Assembly: GCA_022845895.1 (NCBI GenBank)
Contig: AP025573.1
Span: 1,274,501-1,338,500 of the forward strand
Reading direction: 5' to 3'
DNA: 64,000 nt
Source of the DNA: Lachnospiraceae bacterium
GTDB lineage: Bacteria > Bacillota > Clostridia > Lachnospirales > Lachnospiraceae
The notes below the pieces were generated by a model. The model was not told the DNA's origin, did no database searches, and was given only the letters and a program-made list of their open reading frames with translations. A program made the translations under genes and the position numbers. Of this stretch, positions 54,269-63,342 are shown piece by piece (the stretch's first letter is position 1; every line of letters begins with the position of its first letter).

Positions 54269-56602
54269 ATGACAAATGAAGTGAATAGTTTACCGATGGT
54301 TGCCCTGCGCGGTATGGTCGTATTGCCCGGAATGGTTACTCATTTCGACGTCAGCAGGGAGAAGTCAATTGAAGCAATTGAACAAGCGATGCAGGAAAAT
54401 CAGAAGATTTTTCTGACAGCTCAGAAAGATATTGAAAAAGAGAATCCGGGTATGGATGATATCTGCACTGTGGGCTGCATCGCATCAATCAAACAGATTG
54501 TAAAATTACCGAAGAAGATAAGCAGGATTCTGGTGACGGGGGAAACGCGTGCCAGGATGGACTGTATGGAATATGATGAACCGTATCTGCGTGCAAATGT
54601 TGTTGCAGTGGAAGATATCGACAACTCGGCAGAAGCGGTAGGAGCAGAGGAGAATCCGCTCAATATGGAGGCGATGCAGCGGGGGCTTAAGGATTTGTTC
54701 CGGGAGTATCTTCCGCGCAACCCGAAGCTCTCCAAGGACCTGGCGCTTCAGATGGAGGGAATCAAAGACTTACGTATGCTCGTAGATGAAGTCGCCGCGA
54801 ATATGCCGCTTTCGTGGGAACATGCCCAGGAACTGCTGGAAGAGCCGGATGTGCTGAAACGCTATGACAAAGTCGTTAGCAGGCTCGTCAGCGAGATTCA
54901 GATCTTCAATATCAAAGAAGAGATTCAGGCGAAGGTAAAAGAGCGGGTGGATAAAAACCAGAGGGAGTATATACTGCGGGAGGAGATGAAGCTCATCCGC
55001 GAGGAGCTAGGCGACGACAATACGATGTCTGACGCGGACGAGTTCCAGGAGGCGGCAGATAAGCTGAAGGCACCCGGTGAAGTGAAGGAAAAGCTGAACA
55101 AGGAAATCAAGCGGTTCAAGAATACGATGGGCAACCCTGCTGAGACAGGCGTCGTCCGCACATATATCGAGACGCTTCTCGAGATGCCGTGGGATAAGGT
55201 ATGCAGGGATCACAAGGACATCGCGTATGCGAAGGAAGTGCTGGATGAGGACCACTACGGTCTGGAGAAGGTAAAGGAAAGAGTGCTGGAATTCCTCGCC
55301 GTGCGTGCGCTGACGAAAAAGGGCGACACGCCGATACTATGCCTTGTAGGCCCCCCGGGCACCGGCAAGACGTCCATAGCAAAATCGCTTGCCAGGGCGT
55401 TGAAGAAACCGTACGTGAGAATCTCCCTCGGCGGGGTGCGCGACGAGGCTGAGATACGGGGGCACAGGAGGACGTACGTGGGCGCCATGCCGGGAAGGAT
55501 CGCTACCGGGCTAAAGTCCGCGGGTGTCAAGAATCCGCTCATGCTGCTGGACGAGATAGACAAAGTGAGCAATGATTACAAGGGAGATACGTTCTCCGCC
55601 CTGCTGGAAGTGCTGGACAGCGAGCAGAACGCGAAGTTCCGGGACCATTATATCGAAGTGCCGGTGGACTTGTCAGAAGTGCTGTTCGTGACGACTGCGA
55701 ATACGCTTCAGACGATACCGAGACCGCTTCTGGACCGTATGGAAGTCATCGAAGTGAGCAGCTACACGGAGAATGAGAAAATGCATATCGCTATGGAGCA
55801 TCTTCTGCCAAAGCAGCTGAAACGGCATGGATTAAAACCAGAGCAGCTCACCGTAAGCAAGAGGGCAATCTGGAAGATGGCGAGAAATTATACGAAAGAG
55901 GCAGGCGTACGGCAGCTGGAGCGTAAGCTCGGCGAGATATGCCGGAAAGCGGCCAGAGAAATCCTGGAGACGAAGAAGAACGCAGTCCATGTCACAGAGA
56001 GGAACCTTCATCTTTATCTTGGAAAAGAACTGTACACATACCAGATGGCGAATGCGTCAGATGAAGTCGGTATCGTGCGGGGCCTCGCGTGGACGAGCGT
56101 CGGAGGCGACACGCTCCAGATAGAGGTGAATATCATGCCGGGAGAGGGCGAGGTACTGCTAACCGGGCAGCTCGGTGATGTGATGAAAGAGTCCGCAAGG
56201 ACCGGCATCAGCTATATCCGTTCCGTCAGCGGGGAATACGACATAGAAGAGTCTTTCTTTAAAGAGCATGACATACATATCCACATACCGGAAGGAGCAG
56301 TCCCAAAAGACGGACCGTCCGCCGGTATTACCATGGCGACTGCGATGATATCTGCTGTGACGGCGCGCAAGGTAAGAGCAGACGCCGCCATGACGGGAGA
56401 GATTACGCTCCGGGGCCGCGTGCTTCCCATCGGCGGTCTGAAGGAAAAGCTGCTGGCAGCCAAGAACGCCGGCATCCGGACGGTAATCATCCCGCAGGAG
56501 AACCAGGTGGATCTGGAAGACATCTCCTCAGAGATTACGAAAGGCCTTGAGATACTGCCGGTATCCCATATGAATGAAGTGTTGAAAATAGCGTTGGTGT
56601 AG
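54269..56602 (+). CDS. lon: ATP-dependent protease Lon
   Basis: This AAA+ protease handles damaged and short-lived regulatory proteins. The 777-residue chain begins with the substrate-binding LonN domain (about 1-190). The AAA domain has Walker [10 protein letters not shown] and L-L-D-E-I-D-K. The C-terminal protease domain has catalytic serine in P-K-D-G-P-S-A-G-I and lysine in P-I-G-G-L-K-E-K. It is upstream of engB, as in Bacillus. Confidence 0.96.
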   Translation: MTNEVNSLPMVALRGMVVLPGMVTHFDVSREKSIEAIEQAMQENQKIFLTAQKDIEKENPGMDDICTVGCIASIKQIVKLPKKISRILVTGETRARMDCMEYDEPYLRANVVAVEDIDNSAEAVGAEENPLNMEAMQRGLKDLFREYLPRNPKLSKDLALQMEGIKDLRMLVDEVAANMPLSWEHAQELLEEPDVLKRYDKVVSRLVSEIQIFNIKEEIQAKVKERVDKNQREYILREEMKLIREELGDDNTMSDADEFQEAADKLKAPGEVKEKLNKEIKRFKNTMGNPAETGVVRTYIETLLEMPWDKVCRDHKDIAYAKEVLDEDHYGLEKVKERVLEFLAVRALTKKGDTPILCLVGPPGTGKTSIAKSLARALKKPYVRISLGGVRDEAEIRGHRRTYVGAMPGRIATGLKSAGVKNPLMLLDEIDKVSNDYKGDTFSALLEVLDSEQNAKFRDHYIEVPVDLSEVLFVTTANTLQTIPRPLLDRMEVIEVSSYTENEKMHIAMEHLLPKQLKRHGLKPEQLTVSKRAIWKMARNYTKEAGVRQLERKLGEICRKAAREILETKKNAVHVTERNLHLYLGKELYTYQMANASDEVGIVRGLAWTSVGGDTLQIEVNIMPGEGEVLLTGQLGDVMKESARTGISYIRSVSGEYDIEESFFKEHDIHIHIPEGAVPKDGPSAGITMATAMISAVTARKVRADAAMTGEITLRGRVLPIGGLKEKLLAAKNAGIRTVIIPQENQVDLEDISSEITKGLEILPVSHMNEVLKIALV

Positions 56603-56630
56603 CAGCCGATGACAGTAAAGAGGAATAGAT

Positions 56631-57233
56631 ATGATTATCAAAAATGTAAATTTAGAGACTGTATGTGGGATTACGAGTGTACTGCCGGATAATGCGCATC
56701 CTGAGATCGCTTTTTCAGGGAAGTCGAACGTGGGGAAATCTTCGCTCATCAATGCGCTGATGAACCGGAAGTCTTACGCAAGGATATCGGCTACGCCGGG
56801 CAAGACACAGACGATCAATTACTATAACATCAATGACGAGCTGTATCTGGTCGATCTTCCCGGCTATGGATATGCGAAAGTGTCCGAGAAGGAGAAGATT
56901 AAGTGGGGGCAGCTAGTCGAGCGCTACCTCCACAGCTCCAGGCAGCTGAAGGCAGTGTTCCTGCTCATCGATATCCGCCATGAGCCGTCCGCTAATGACA
57001 AAATGATGTACGACTGGATCGTAGGACAGGGGTATGAGCCGATTATCATCGCCACGAAACTGGATAAGATCAAGCGCAGCCAGATAGAGAAGCATATCAA
57101 GATGCTGAGGACGGGGCTTAAGCTTATTCCGGGTACGAAAGTCATCCCCTTCTCTTCCATGACGAAGCAGGGAAGAGATGAGATATGGGAACTGGTCGAG
57201 ACAGAATATATCGGCGGGCAAGAGGTGGAATAA
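56631..57233 (+). CDS. engB: Ribosome biogenesis GTPase EngB/YsxC
   Basis: The 200-residue essential small GTPase assists 50S assembly. Motifs are G1 G-K-S-N-V-G-K-S-S (about 30-38), G2 around T-P-G-K-T-Q-T-I, G3 D-L-P-G-Y-G and G4 T-K-L-D-K. The lon-engB order is widely conserved. GAGGAA before the ATG supports the start. Confidence 0.94.
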   Translation: MIIKNVNLETVCGITSVLPDNAHPEIAFSGKSNVGKSSLINALMNRKSYARISATPGKTQTINYYNINDELYLVDLPGYGYAKVSEKEKIKWGQLVERYLHSSRQLKAVFLLIDIRHEPSANDKMMYDWIVGQGYEPIIIATKLDKIKRSQIEKHIKMLRTGLKLIPGTKVIPFSSMTKQGRDEIWELVETEYIGGQEVE

Positions 57234-57236
57234 CAG

Positions 57237-58382
57237 ATGAAGACAGATTTTAAGGAACAGCTCCATGACGAAAGGCCTTACTGGAAGGTGATAGTAAGCC
57301 TTGCATTCAGCCTGTTTGGAACAGCGCTGTTCGTGTTCCTCGGCGCCAGGCTGCTCGTGTTCTTCATGCCCTTTGTCATAGGCTGGTTTATCGCATATAT
57401 TGCAAGTCCGGTTGTCAACTGGCTGGAGCGGCGGCTGAAGATTGTGAAAAAGCTCGGCTCCGCCATCATTATCATAGGCGTCCTTGCCGGCCTCGTATTT
57501 CTCATATATTTTGCGGGAAGCAGGCTCTGGCGGGAGATTGTGGCATTGATCCAGAACATGCCGGACTTGTATCAGCAGCTGGAAAGCGGCCTCAGTGATA
57601 TCGGCAAGACGCTGGAGGGCGTCTTCACCGTACTGCCAAAAGGCATACAGAACGGCTGGTACGCCATGGTCAGCAACCTGGACAGCACGATGGGGAATCT
57701 GATCGGAAGATTCAGCGAGCCGACCGTCGCGGCGGCAGGCAATTTTGCAAAGAAGATACCGTCCGTACTCATTGCCACTATCGTCACGGTCATATCCGCC
57801 TACTTTTTCATCGCAGACAGGGATGCTGTCATCGCATGGTCCAAGAAAATAGCACCGGATCCGGTTGTACGCCGGATGAGCATGGTGATCGATAACCTGA
57901 AGTATGCGGTGGGCGGATATTTCAAGGCCCAGATGAAGATAATGGTCGTCGTATTTGGGCTTCTCCTCATAGGATTCGTGCTCATGGGAGTGCATTTCCA
58001 GATTCTCCTTGCGCTGCTCATTGCATTTCTGGATTTCCTGCCCTTTTTCGGGACAGGGACCGCGCTGATACCATGGGCGCTGTATAAGTTCATGGTAGGC
58101 AACTATAAGCTTGCTATCGCGCTGATGGTGCTCTATGCGGTGACGCAGCTCGTCCGCCAGCTCATCCAGCCGAAGCTGGTCGGCGACAGCATGGGCCTGA
58201 ATCCACTTGTAACGCTCGTGCTGCTCTACGTAGGCTATAAAGTGGGAAGCGTGCTCGGCATGATCTTCGCGGTGCCGATAGGGATGATTGTCATCAATCT
58301 CTTTCAGGCGGGAGCTTTTGACTATATACTGGATGATGTGAAAATACTTCTCGAAGGCGTCACGAGACTGAGAAATGAATAG
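57237..58382 (+). CDS. AI-2E family (YtvI-like) membrane protein
   Basis: The 381-residue integral membrane protein has about seven or eight spans and the family pattern F-L-D-F-L-P-F-F-G-T-G-T-A-L-I-P-W near residues 265-280, with L-I-Q-P-K-L-V-G-D-S-M-G-L-N-P toward the C-terminus. Relatives include the sporulation protein YtvI. The family name derives from TqsA; the substrate is unproven. It follows engB by three bases. Confidence 0.85.
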   Translation: MKTDFKEQLHDERPYWKVIVSLAFSLFGTALFVFLGARLLVFFMPFVIGWFIAYIASPVVNWLERRLKIVKKLGSAIIIIGVLAGLVFLIYFAGSRLWREIVALIQNMPDLYQQLESGLSDIGKTLEGVFTVLPKGIQNGWYAMVSNLDSTMGNLIGRFSEPTVAAAGNFAKKIPSVLIATIVTVISAYFFIADRDAVIAWSKKIAPDPVVRRMSMVIDNLKYAVGGYFKAQMKIMVVVFGLLLIGFVLMGVHFQILLALLIAFLDFLPFFGTGTALIPWALYKFMVGNYKLAIALMVLYAVTQLVRQLIQPKLVGDSMGLNPLVTLVLLYVGYKVGSVLGMIFAVPIGMIVINLFQAGAFDYILDDVKILLEGVTRLRNE

Positions 58383-58384
58383 GC

Positions 58385-58422
58385 ATAACTGGTAATTTAC
58401 AATAATTACCAGTTATTTTTTT
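58385..58422 (+). terminator. Intrinsic terminator after the AI-2E gene
   Basis: A perfect 13-bp stem (58385-58397 with 58404-58416) closes a six-base loop and runs into a T-tract (58416-58422). It ends the lon-engB-AI-2E run. Confidence 0.88.
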
Positions 58423-58499
58423 GGCTTCCATATACAGCTCAAATCTGTTAAAATAGGCAGTAAGAGAAAGTGTATAACGCTGTGAGAAGGAGAGGGAAG

Positions 58500-59594
58500 A
58501 TGAGTGTAAAAGAATATAAATGTCCGTGCTGCGGTGGAAATCTTGTGTTCCACAGTGAGATTCAGAAGCTGCACTGTCCGTTTTGTGACAATGATTACGA
58601 ACGGAGCGTATTTAGTGAATATGAAAAAGCCCTGGAACATACCGGGAAAAAGGACAGCTACGAATGGAAACATGAGACGGGGGAATGGAGAACAGCAGAG
58701 AAAGATGGGGATACCGTATACATATGTCCTTCCTGCGGAGGGGTGATAGAGGCCGGAGATACGACGATTGCGACAGAATGCCCGTACTGCGGCAGTTCTG
58801 CCATTCTGCCGGAACAGGTATCGGGAAAATTTAAGCCAGATCTTGTCATCCCATTCAAAGTGGGCAAAAAAGAGGCTCAGGATATCTATAAGAAATTCTG
58901 TAAAGGAAAAGGCTTTCTGCCGAGGGATTTTACCGATGAGCAGAAAATTAGCGGGATGAGGGGCGTCTATGTGCCGTACTGGCTGTTCAGCTGTGTGGCA
59001 GAAGGATATGCCAATTATGAGGGGACGAAGGTCAGGAAGTGGAAGAGCGGGAACAAGGAATACATCCAGACCGACTATTATATGATACTGAGAGAAGGGA
59101 AACTCTCCTTCGACCATGTGCCGGTGGACGGATCCCTGACAATGGATGATACATATATGGAATCTATCGAACCCTATAATATGGAAGAGGCGGCAGCTTT
59201 TGAAGAGACATACCTTTCCGGCTACGATGCTGAGAAGTATGATATGAGCGAGGAAGAGTGTGAGCCGAGGGCGAATGAACGTATCAAAAGGAGCTTCGAG
59301 GACAGCTTCAGAAAGACTGCCGACGATGGCCGGTATGCCACTGTAGTCCCAAAAGAGTCCCGTGTCATCTGCCGGAACGGGAAAGTGAAGTATGCGCTGC
59401 TGCCGGTATGGGTTATGGATATCCACTACCGCGGAAAGCGCTACGTGTATATGGTGAACGGACAGACAGGCAAGATTGCCGGAAACTTCCCGGTATCATC
59501 GGGACTGCTCATTAAGCGTTCCGCGTCTGTATTTGCAGGAAGCGCGGCGGTTATGTTTGCAATTCTGAATATTGTCCGGCTTATATTGTCTTAA
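58500..59594 (+). CDS. Zinc-ribbon membrane protein, YdjG-like
   Basis: The 364-residue product opens with two or more zinc ribbons: C-P-C-C-G-G (about 9-14), C-P-F-C-D-N (about 27-32), C-P-S-C-G and C-P-Y-C-G-S. One membrane segment lies near the C-terminus (about 340-362). It corresponds to YdjG of Bacillus in layout: zinc ribbon gene, then TPM-domain gene, then SPFH gene. GGAGAGGG before the ATG at 58500 sets the start, ten codons after an upstream in-frame ATG. Confidence 0.75.
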   Translation: MSVKEYKCPCCGGNLVFHSEIQKLHCPFCDNDYERSVFSEYEKALEHTGKKDSYEWKHETGEWRTAEKDGDTVYICPSCGGVIEAGDTTIATECPYCGSSAILPEQVSGKFKPDLVIPFKVGKKEAQDIYKKFCKGKGFLPRDFTDEQKISGMRGVYVPYWLFSCVAEGYANYEGTKVRKWKSGNKEYIQTDYYMILREGKLSFDHVPVDGSLTMDDTYMESIEPYNMEEAAAFEETYLSGYDAEKYDMSEEECEPRANERIKRSFEDSFRKTADDGRYATVVPKESRVICRNGKVKYALLPVWVMDIHYRGKRYVYMVNGQTGKIAGNFPVSSGLLIKRSASVFAGSAAVMFAILNIVRLILS

Positions 59595-59626
59595 CTTGGG
59601 ATTAGGGATAAAGAGGAGGAGCAAGT

Positions 59627-60610
59627 ATGAAACGATTTTGGCTGGCAGTGATGCTCGTACTTACATTGGGTTTTGGAACATTGACCGTCATGGCACAGGA
59701 ACCGAAAGCAAATCCAAAACATATTACGGATGATGCAAAGCTGCTTACATATACGGAATTAGACGAACTGGAGGCAAAAGCGGAGAAGATTGCCGGACAA
59801 TACGGGATGGATGTGGCAGTTGTCACAAGAAAGACCATCTATGGGGCGGATGCCCAGAGGGCGGCAGATGACATCTTTGATACGGAAGGGTATGGCAGCG
59901 GGGAAGGGAAAGATGGAATCCTGCTGCTCGTGAGCATGGACGACCGGGACTGGTCACTCACCACCCACGGAGCGGCTATTGATGTATTCACAGATTACCG
60001 GCTGGACGAAATCAGCAGCCATATGCTGGCATACCTCCGCAAAGCTGCATATTACGATGCCTTTGACACATATCTGCATGACGTGGAGTATTATCTGGAG
60101 GACAATGCGTCAAGGAAAGATGCGGGGACGCAGGAAGGCACGTCACCTCCAGAAGCGCCCGCGGCCATAGATGGCAGCGCGGACGGAACAGATACAGGAC
60201 AGGCCGGTACGGAAGGCAAAGATGCGGAAGCAGCAGGTGCTGCGGTATCCGATACGGAGGCGGCAGAACAGGAGAATATGGAGCCTGATAAAGAAGTGAA
60301 TCCGTGGCTTAATATGACGAAGCTGTCCGTAGGCGTAGGAGCTGTCATAACCGGCATCTATATCGCGTTCCAGATGTGCGGGATGAAAAATGTGCGCCGG
60401 CAGGATCAGGCGGACAAGTATAAGAATCAGGACAGCTATGAGCTGACCAAGAAGCAGGATATATTTCTTTATTCCAGAACCATCGAAAAAGAGATTAAGA
60501 AGGACCCTCCCCGCAGAGAAGAGCCGGAACGGGACACTCCTTATGGCAGGTCCACCACTCATGTGAGCAGAAGCGGCGAGCGGCACGGAGGGAAGAAAGG
60601 AAAGTTTTAA
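59627..60610 (+). CDS. TPM domain protein, YdjH-like
   Basis: The 327-residue secreted or membrane-anchored protein has a signal peptide (about 1-22, ending near V-M-A-Q), a TPM/Psb32 domain (about 30-160, with I-T-D-D-A-K-L-L, G-K-D-G-I-L-L-L-V-S-M-D-D-R and T-T-H-G-A). An acidic Ala/Glu-rich spacer follows, then a membrane span (about 230-250) and a basic, disordered tail. This matches YdjH, which with YdjG recruits the SPFH partner. It is the middle gene of the operon. Confidence 0.8.
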   Translation: MKRFWLAVMLVLTLGFGTLTVMAQEPKANPKHITDDAKLLTYTELDELEAKAEKIAGQYGMDVAVVTRKTIYGADAQRAADDIFDTEGYGSGEGKDGILLLVSMDDRDWSLTTHGAAIDVFTDYRLDEISSHMLAYLRKAAYYDAFDTYLHDVEYYLEDNASRKDAGTQEGTSPPEAPAAIDGSADGTDTGQAGTEGKDAEAAGAAVSDTEAAEQENMEPDKEVNPWLNMTKLSVGVGAVITGIYIAFQMCGMKNVRRQDQADKYKNQDSYELTKKQDIFLYSRTIEKEIKKDPPRREEPERDTPYGRSTTHVSRSGERHGGKKGKF

Positions 60611-60629
60611 GACAGGAGGATAAGAAGAT

Positions 60630-61892
60630 ATGGGATTGATAAAAGCAGGAATCGGAGCATTGGGCGGGGTACTGGCCGACCAGTGGAGGGAGTATTTCTA
60701 CTGTGATTCTCTGGAGGCGGAAGTGCTCGCGGCCAAAGGGGTAAAGCGCAGTTCCAGACGCAGCAGCAACAAGAAAGGAAGTGAGAACGTCATCACGAAC
60801 GGATCGATCATTGCAGTCAATGACGGCCAGTGCATGATGATTGTAGAACAGGGCAAGGTAGTAGAATTTTCCGCGGAGCCAGGTGAATTCATCTGGGACA
60901 GCTCTACCGAGCCAACGATATTCTACGGCGGATTTGGAGAGGGCCTGGGACAGTCATGGGAGACGCTGAAGAAGCGTTTTACATTCGGTGGAGATACAGG
61001 AAAAGACCAGAGGGTATACTTCTTCAACACAAAAGAGGTGATGGGCAACAAGTATGGTACGGCCAATCCGGTACCGTTCCGCGTCGTCGACAGCAATGTG
61101 GGGCTGGATATGGATATTGCCCTCCGCTGCTGCGGGGAATACTCCTACCGGATAGTTAATCCGATGCTGTTTTATAAAAATGTGTGTGGGAACGTAGATG
61201 GCGAATATTCAAGAGATGAACTGGACAGCCAGCTGAAAAGCGAGCTGCTGACCGCCCTGCAGCCGGCCTTTGCCCAGATATCTGCACAGGGGATCCGCTA
61301 CAGCGCGATTCCGGGGCACACGATGGAGATAGCGGATGCGCTCAATAATATCCTATCTGCAAAATGGAGGAACCTGCGCGGAATAGAGGTTGCTTCCTTT
61401 GGTGTCACAAGCCTGAAGGCATCTGAGGAAGATGAGGCCATGATCAAGGAGCTCCAGAGGAATGCGGCATTCAAGGACCCGACAATGGCCGCGGCCCAGC
61501 TTGCGAACGCCCAGGCTGCAGCGATGCAGGCGGCGGCAAGGAACGAAAACGCAGGCCCCGCCATGGCGTTCATGGGAATGGGCATGGCCCAGAATATGGG
61601 CGGCATGAATACCCAGGGACTGTACCAGATGGGACAGCAGAATGCCCCGGCTCCGCAGAATGTCCAGGGCGCGCCCGTACAGGAAAGCACGCCAGCTGCG
61701 AACGGCTGGACATGCGCGTGTGGACACGGAGATAACAAAGGGAAGTTCTGTCCGGAATGTGGTGCAAAGAAGCCGGCAGGAGCCCCCCTTTACCGCTGTG
61801 ACAAATGCGGATGGGAACCGGCGGATCCGAAGAATCCGCCGAAATTCTGCCCCGAATGTGGAGACCGGTTTGACGAGAATGATATACAGTAG
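60630..61892 (+). CDS. SPFH domain protein with C-terminal zinc ribbons, YdjI-like
   Basis: The 420-residue protein has an N-terminal virion-core/SPFH-like domain (about 1-280) with the typical D-Q-W-R-E-Y-F-Y-C-D, N-G-S-I-I-A-V-N and E-P-G-E-F-I-W. An Ala/Gln/Met-rich linker follows, then two C-terminal zinc ribbons (C-A-C-G, C-P-E-C-G and C-D-K-C-G, C-P-E-C-G). In Bacillus the YdjG-YdjH-YdjI group works with PspA at the membrane; no pspA is present here. It lies 20 bases after the TPM gene. Confidence 0.8.
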   Translation: MGLIKAGIGALGGVLADQWREYFYCDSLEAEVLAAKGVKRSSRRSSNKKGSENVITNGSIIAVNDGQCMMIVEQGKVVEFSAEPGEFIWDSSTEPTIFYGGFGEGLGQSWETLKKRFTFGGDTGKDQRVYFFNTKEVMGNKYGTANPVPFRVVDSNVGLDMDIALRCCGEYSYRIVNPMLFYKNVCGNVDGEYSRDELDSQLKSELLTALQPAFAQISAQGIRYSAIPGHTMEIADALNNILSAKWRNLRGIEVASFGVTSLKASEEDEAMIKELQRNAAFKDPTMAAAQLANAQAAAMQAAARNENAGPAMAFMGMGMAQNMGGMNTQGLYQMGQQNAPAPQNVQGAPVQESTPAANGWTCACGHGDNKGKFCPECGAKKPAGAPLYRCDKCGWEPADPKNPPKFCPECGDRFDENDIQ

Positions 61893-61898
61893 CTTATG

Positions 61899-63227
61899 TC
61901 AGATATAGAGGTAGTCTTTCCGTTTCTTGTAGAAGAAATATACGGACAGGAAGACGGTCATGCACTCGGCGGCGGGTACGGACAGCCAGATGCCGTTTAC
62001 GCCGATAAGGTACGGCAGCAGCAGTATGTTCGCCACGATGAATACGAAGGTGCGGACAAAAGAGATGGCTGCCGATATCTTCCCGTTGGAGTATGCGGTA
62101 AACATCGCGGATGCGAAGATATTGATACCGGCAAAGATATAGTTGAACGAGAAGAGGAAGAATCCGCTTCGTGCAATCTCGTATGTCTTCGTTCCCGCAG
62201 GCGTAAAGATTTCCACGATATACGGAGAAGACAGCAGGGCGAACAGTGTTATGATAACGGCGGATATGCAGATGAACGAGATACATATTCTGTATATCCG
62301 CTTCAGCAGCTTTTCATTGCCGCTGCCGTAATTGTAGCTGATGACAGGGGCGACGCCCATGGAGAAGCCCATATACATCGCATTGAACAGGAACTGCCCG
62401 TACAGCACGATCGTGATTGCTGCCACGCCTGGTTCGCCGAGGAACTTGAGCATCATGATATTGAACAGATACGTTACGACAGCGGCGGATATATTTGTCA
62501 CCATCTCCGAAGAGCCGTTCAGGCAGCTTTCGATGATGACAGAGCCCCGGAACCTTGGCTTGGTAATGTGCAGGGAACCCTTTACAAAGAAAAAGTAAAT
62601 AAATCCCGTTGCTGCAGGTACAAGCTGGCCGATACCGGTGGCCAGGGCGGCGCCGCCGATGCCCATCTGAAGCGGCCCCATGAAGACATAGTCCAGGACC
62701 ATGTTGGCCAGTCCGCCGCCGATAGTGAGCAGAAGCCCCAGATTCGGCTTTCCTGCGGTCACGAAGAACGTCTGGAAGAGCAGCTGCAGGATACAGGCCG
62801 GCGCGAGGAACAATGACACGCTGAGGTAGCTGACCGCGTCCGCAAGCAGCACATCTGTCGCGCCAAGCATTCTTGCAATCGGCTCTATGAACAGGTTGCC
62901 GGCGGCCATGATTATGAATCCTGCCGCAACTCCGACGATAATGAGCAGCGTAAAGTCTTCGCGGGCTTCTTCCGCTTTATTTTCACCGAACTTTCTGGCT
63001 ATGATGGCACTTCCCCCCGAAGCAAGCATGACACCGACTGCTATGACGAGGTTCAGAACCGGATATACAATGTTGGCGGAGGACAGGGCGTTCGTTCCGA
63101 GCAGCCTGGAGATGAAGATACCGTCTACAATCGTATATAAGGACATGAACACCATCATAACGATAGTGGGGGCCGCAAAGCGGAGCAGTGAGAAAAACTT
63201 GAAATCTTTTGCAATTGAATTCGACAT
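61899..63227 (-). CDS. MATE family multidrug exporter
   Basis: The 442-residue sodium- or proton-driven exporter has twelve hydrophobic segments in two halves. Typical patterns such as P-T-I-V-M-M-V-F-M near the start and G-L-A-N-M-V-L-D-Y-V-F near residue 170 fit the MATE DinF/NorM type. GGAGG precedes the ATG. It is divergent from a MerR regulator, which suggests that regulator controls it. Confidence 0.88.
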   Translation of the reverse strand: MSNSIAKDFKFFSLLRFAAPTIVMMVFMSLYTIVDGIFISRLLGTNALSSANIVYPVLNLVIAVGVMLASGGSAIIARKFGENKAEEAREDFTLLIIVGVAAGFIIMAAGNLFIEPIARMLGATDVLLADAVSYLSVSLFLAPACILQLLFQTFFVTAGKPNLGLLLTIGGGLANMVLDYVFMGPLQMGIGGAALATGIGQLVPAATGFIYFFFVKGSLHITKPRFRGSVIIESCLNGSSEMVTNISAAVVTYLFNIMMLKFLGEPGVAAITIVLYGQFLFNAMYMGFSMGVAPVISYNYGSGNEKLLKRIYRICISFICISAVIITLFALLSSPYIVEIFTPAGTKTYEIARSGFFLFSFNYIFAGINIFASAMFTAYSNGKISAAISFVRTFVFIVANILLLPYLIGVNGIWLSVPAAECMTVFLSVYFFYKKRKDYLYI

Positions 63228-63272
63228 ATGAATCCTCCTTCCTGATTAATGTGCTGCATTAAATAATCTAAG

Positions 63273-63301
63273 TTGTGTTTTTACCCGACAATTGCTATGA
63301 T
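63273..63301 (+). promoter_or_regulatory. Promoter in front of the MerR gene
   Basis: TTGTGT (63273-63278) and TATGAT (63296-63301) are 17 bp apart. The spacer is of normal length, so this promoter does not look like the stretched 19-bp type that MerR proteins activate. Confidence 0.4.
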
Positions 63302-63305
63302 AAGG

Positions 63306-63322
63306 TATAGGGTAACCCGATA
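63306..63322. promoter_or_regulatory. Imperfect palindrome near the MerR start, possible operator
   Basis: TATAGGGT and ACCCGATA flank a single A, giving seven of eight matching pairs. It lies just downstream of the -10 element, where binding would repress the MerR gene. Confidence 0.35.
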
Positions 63323-63342
63323 GTCAAGAGGAGATTACAAAT

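Noticed and set aside
56913..57995. Minus-strand open frame opposite engB and the AI-2E gene
   Set aside because: His- and Glu-rich composition results from reading hydrophobic codons backwards; no family features.
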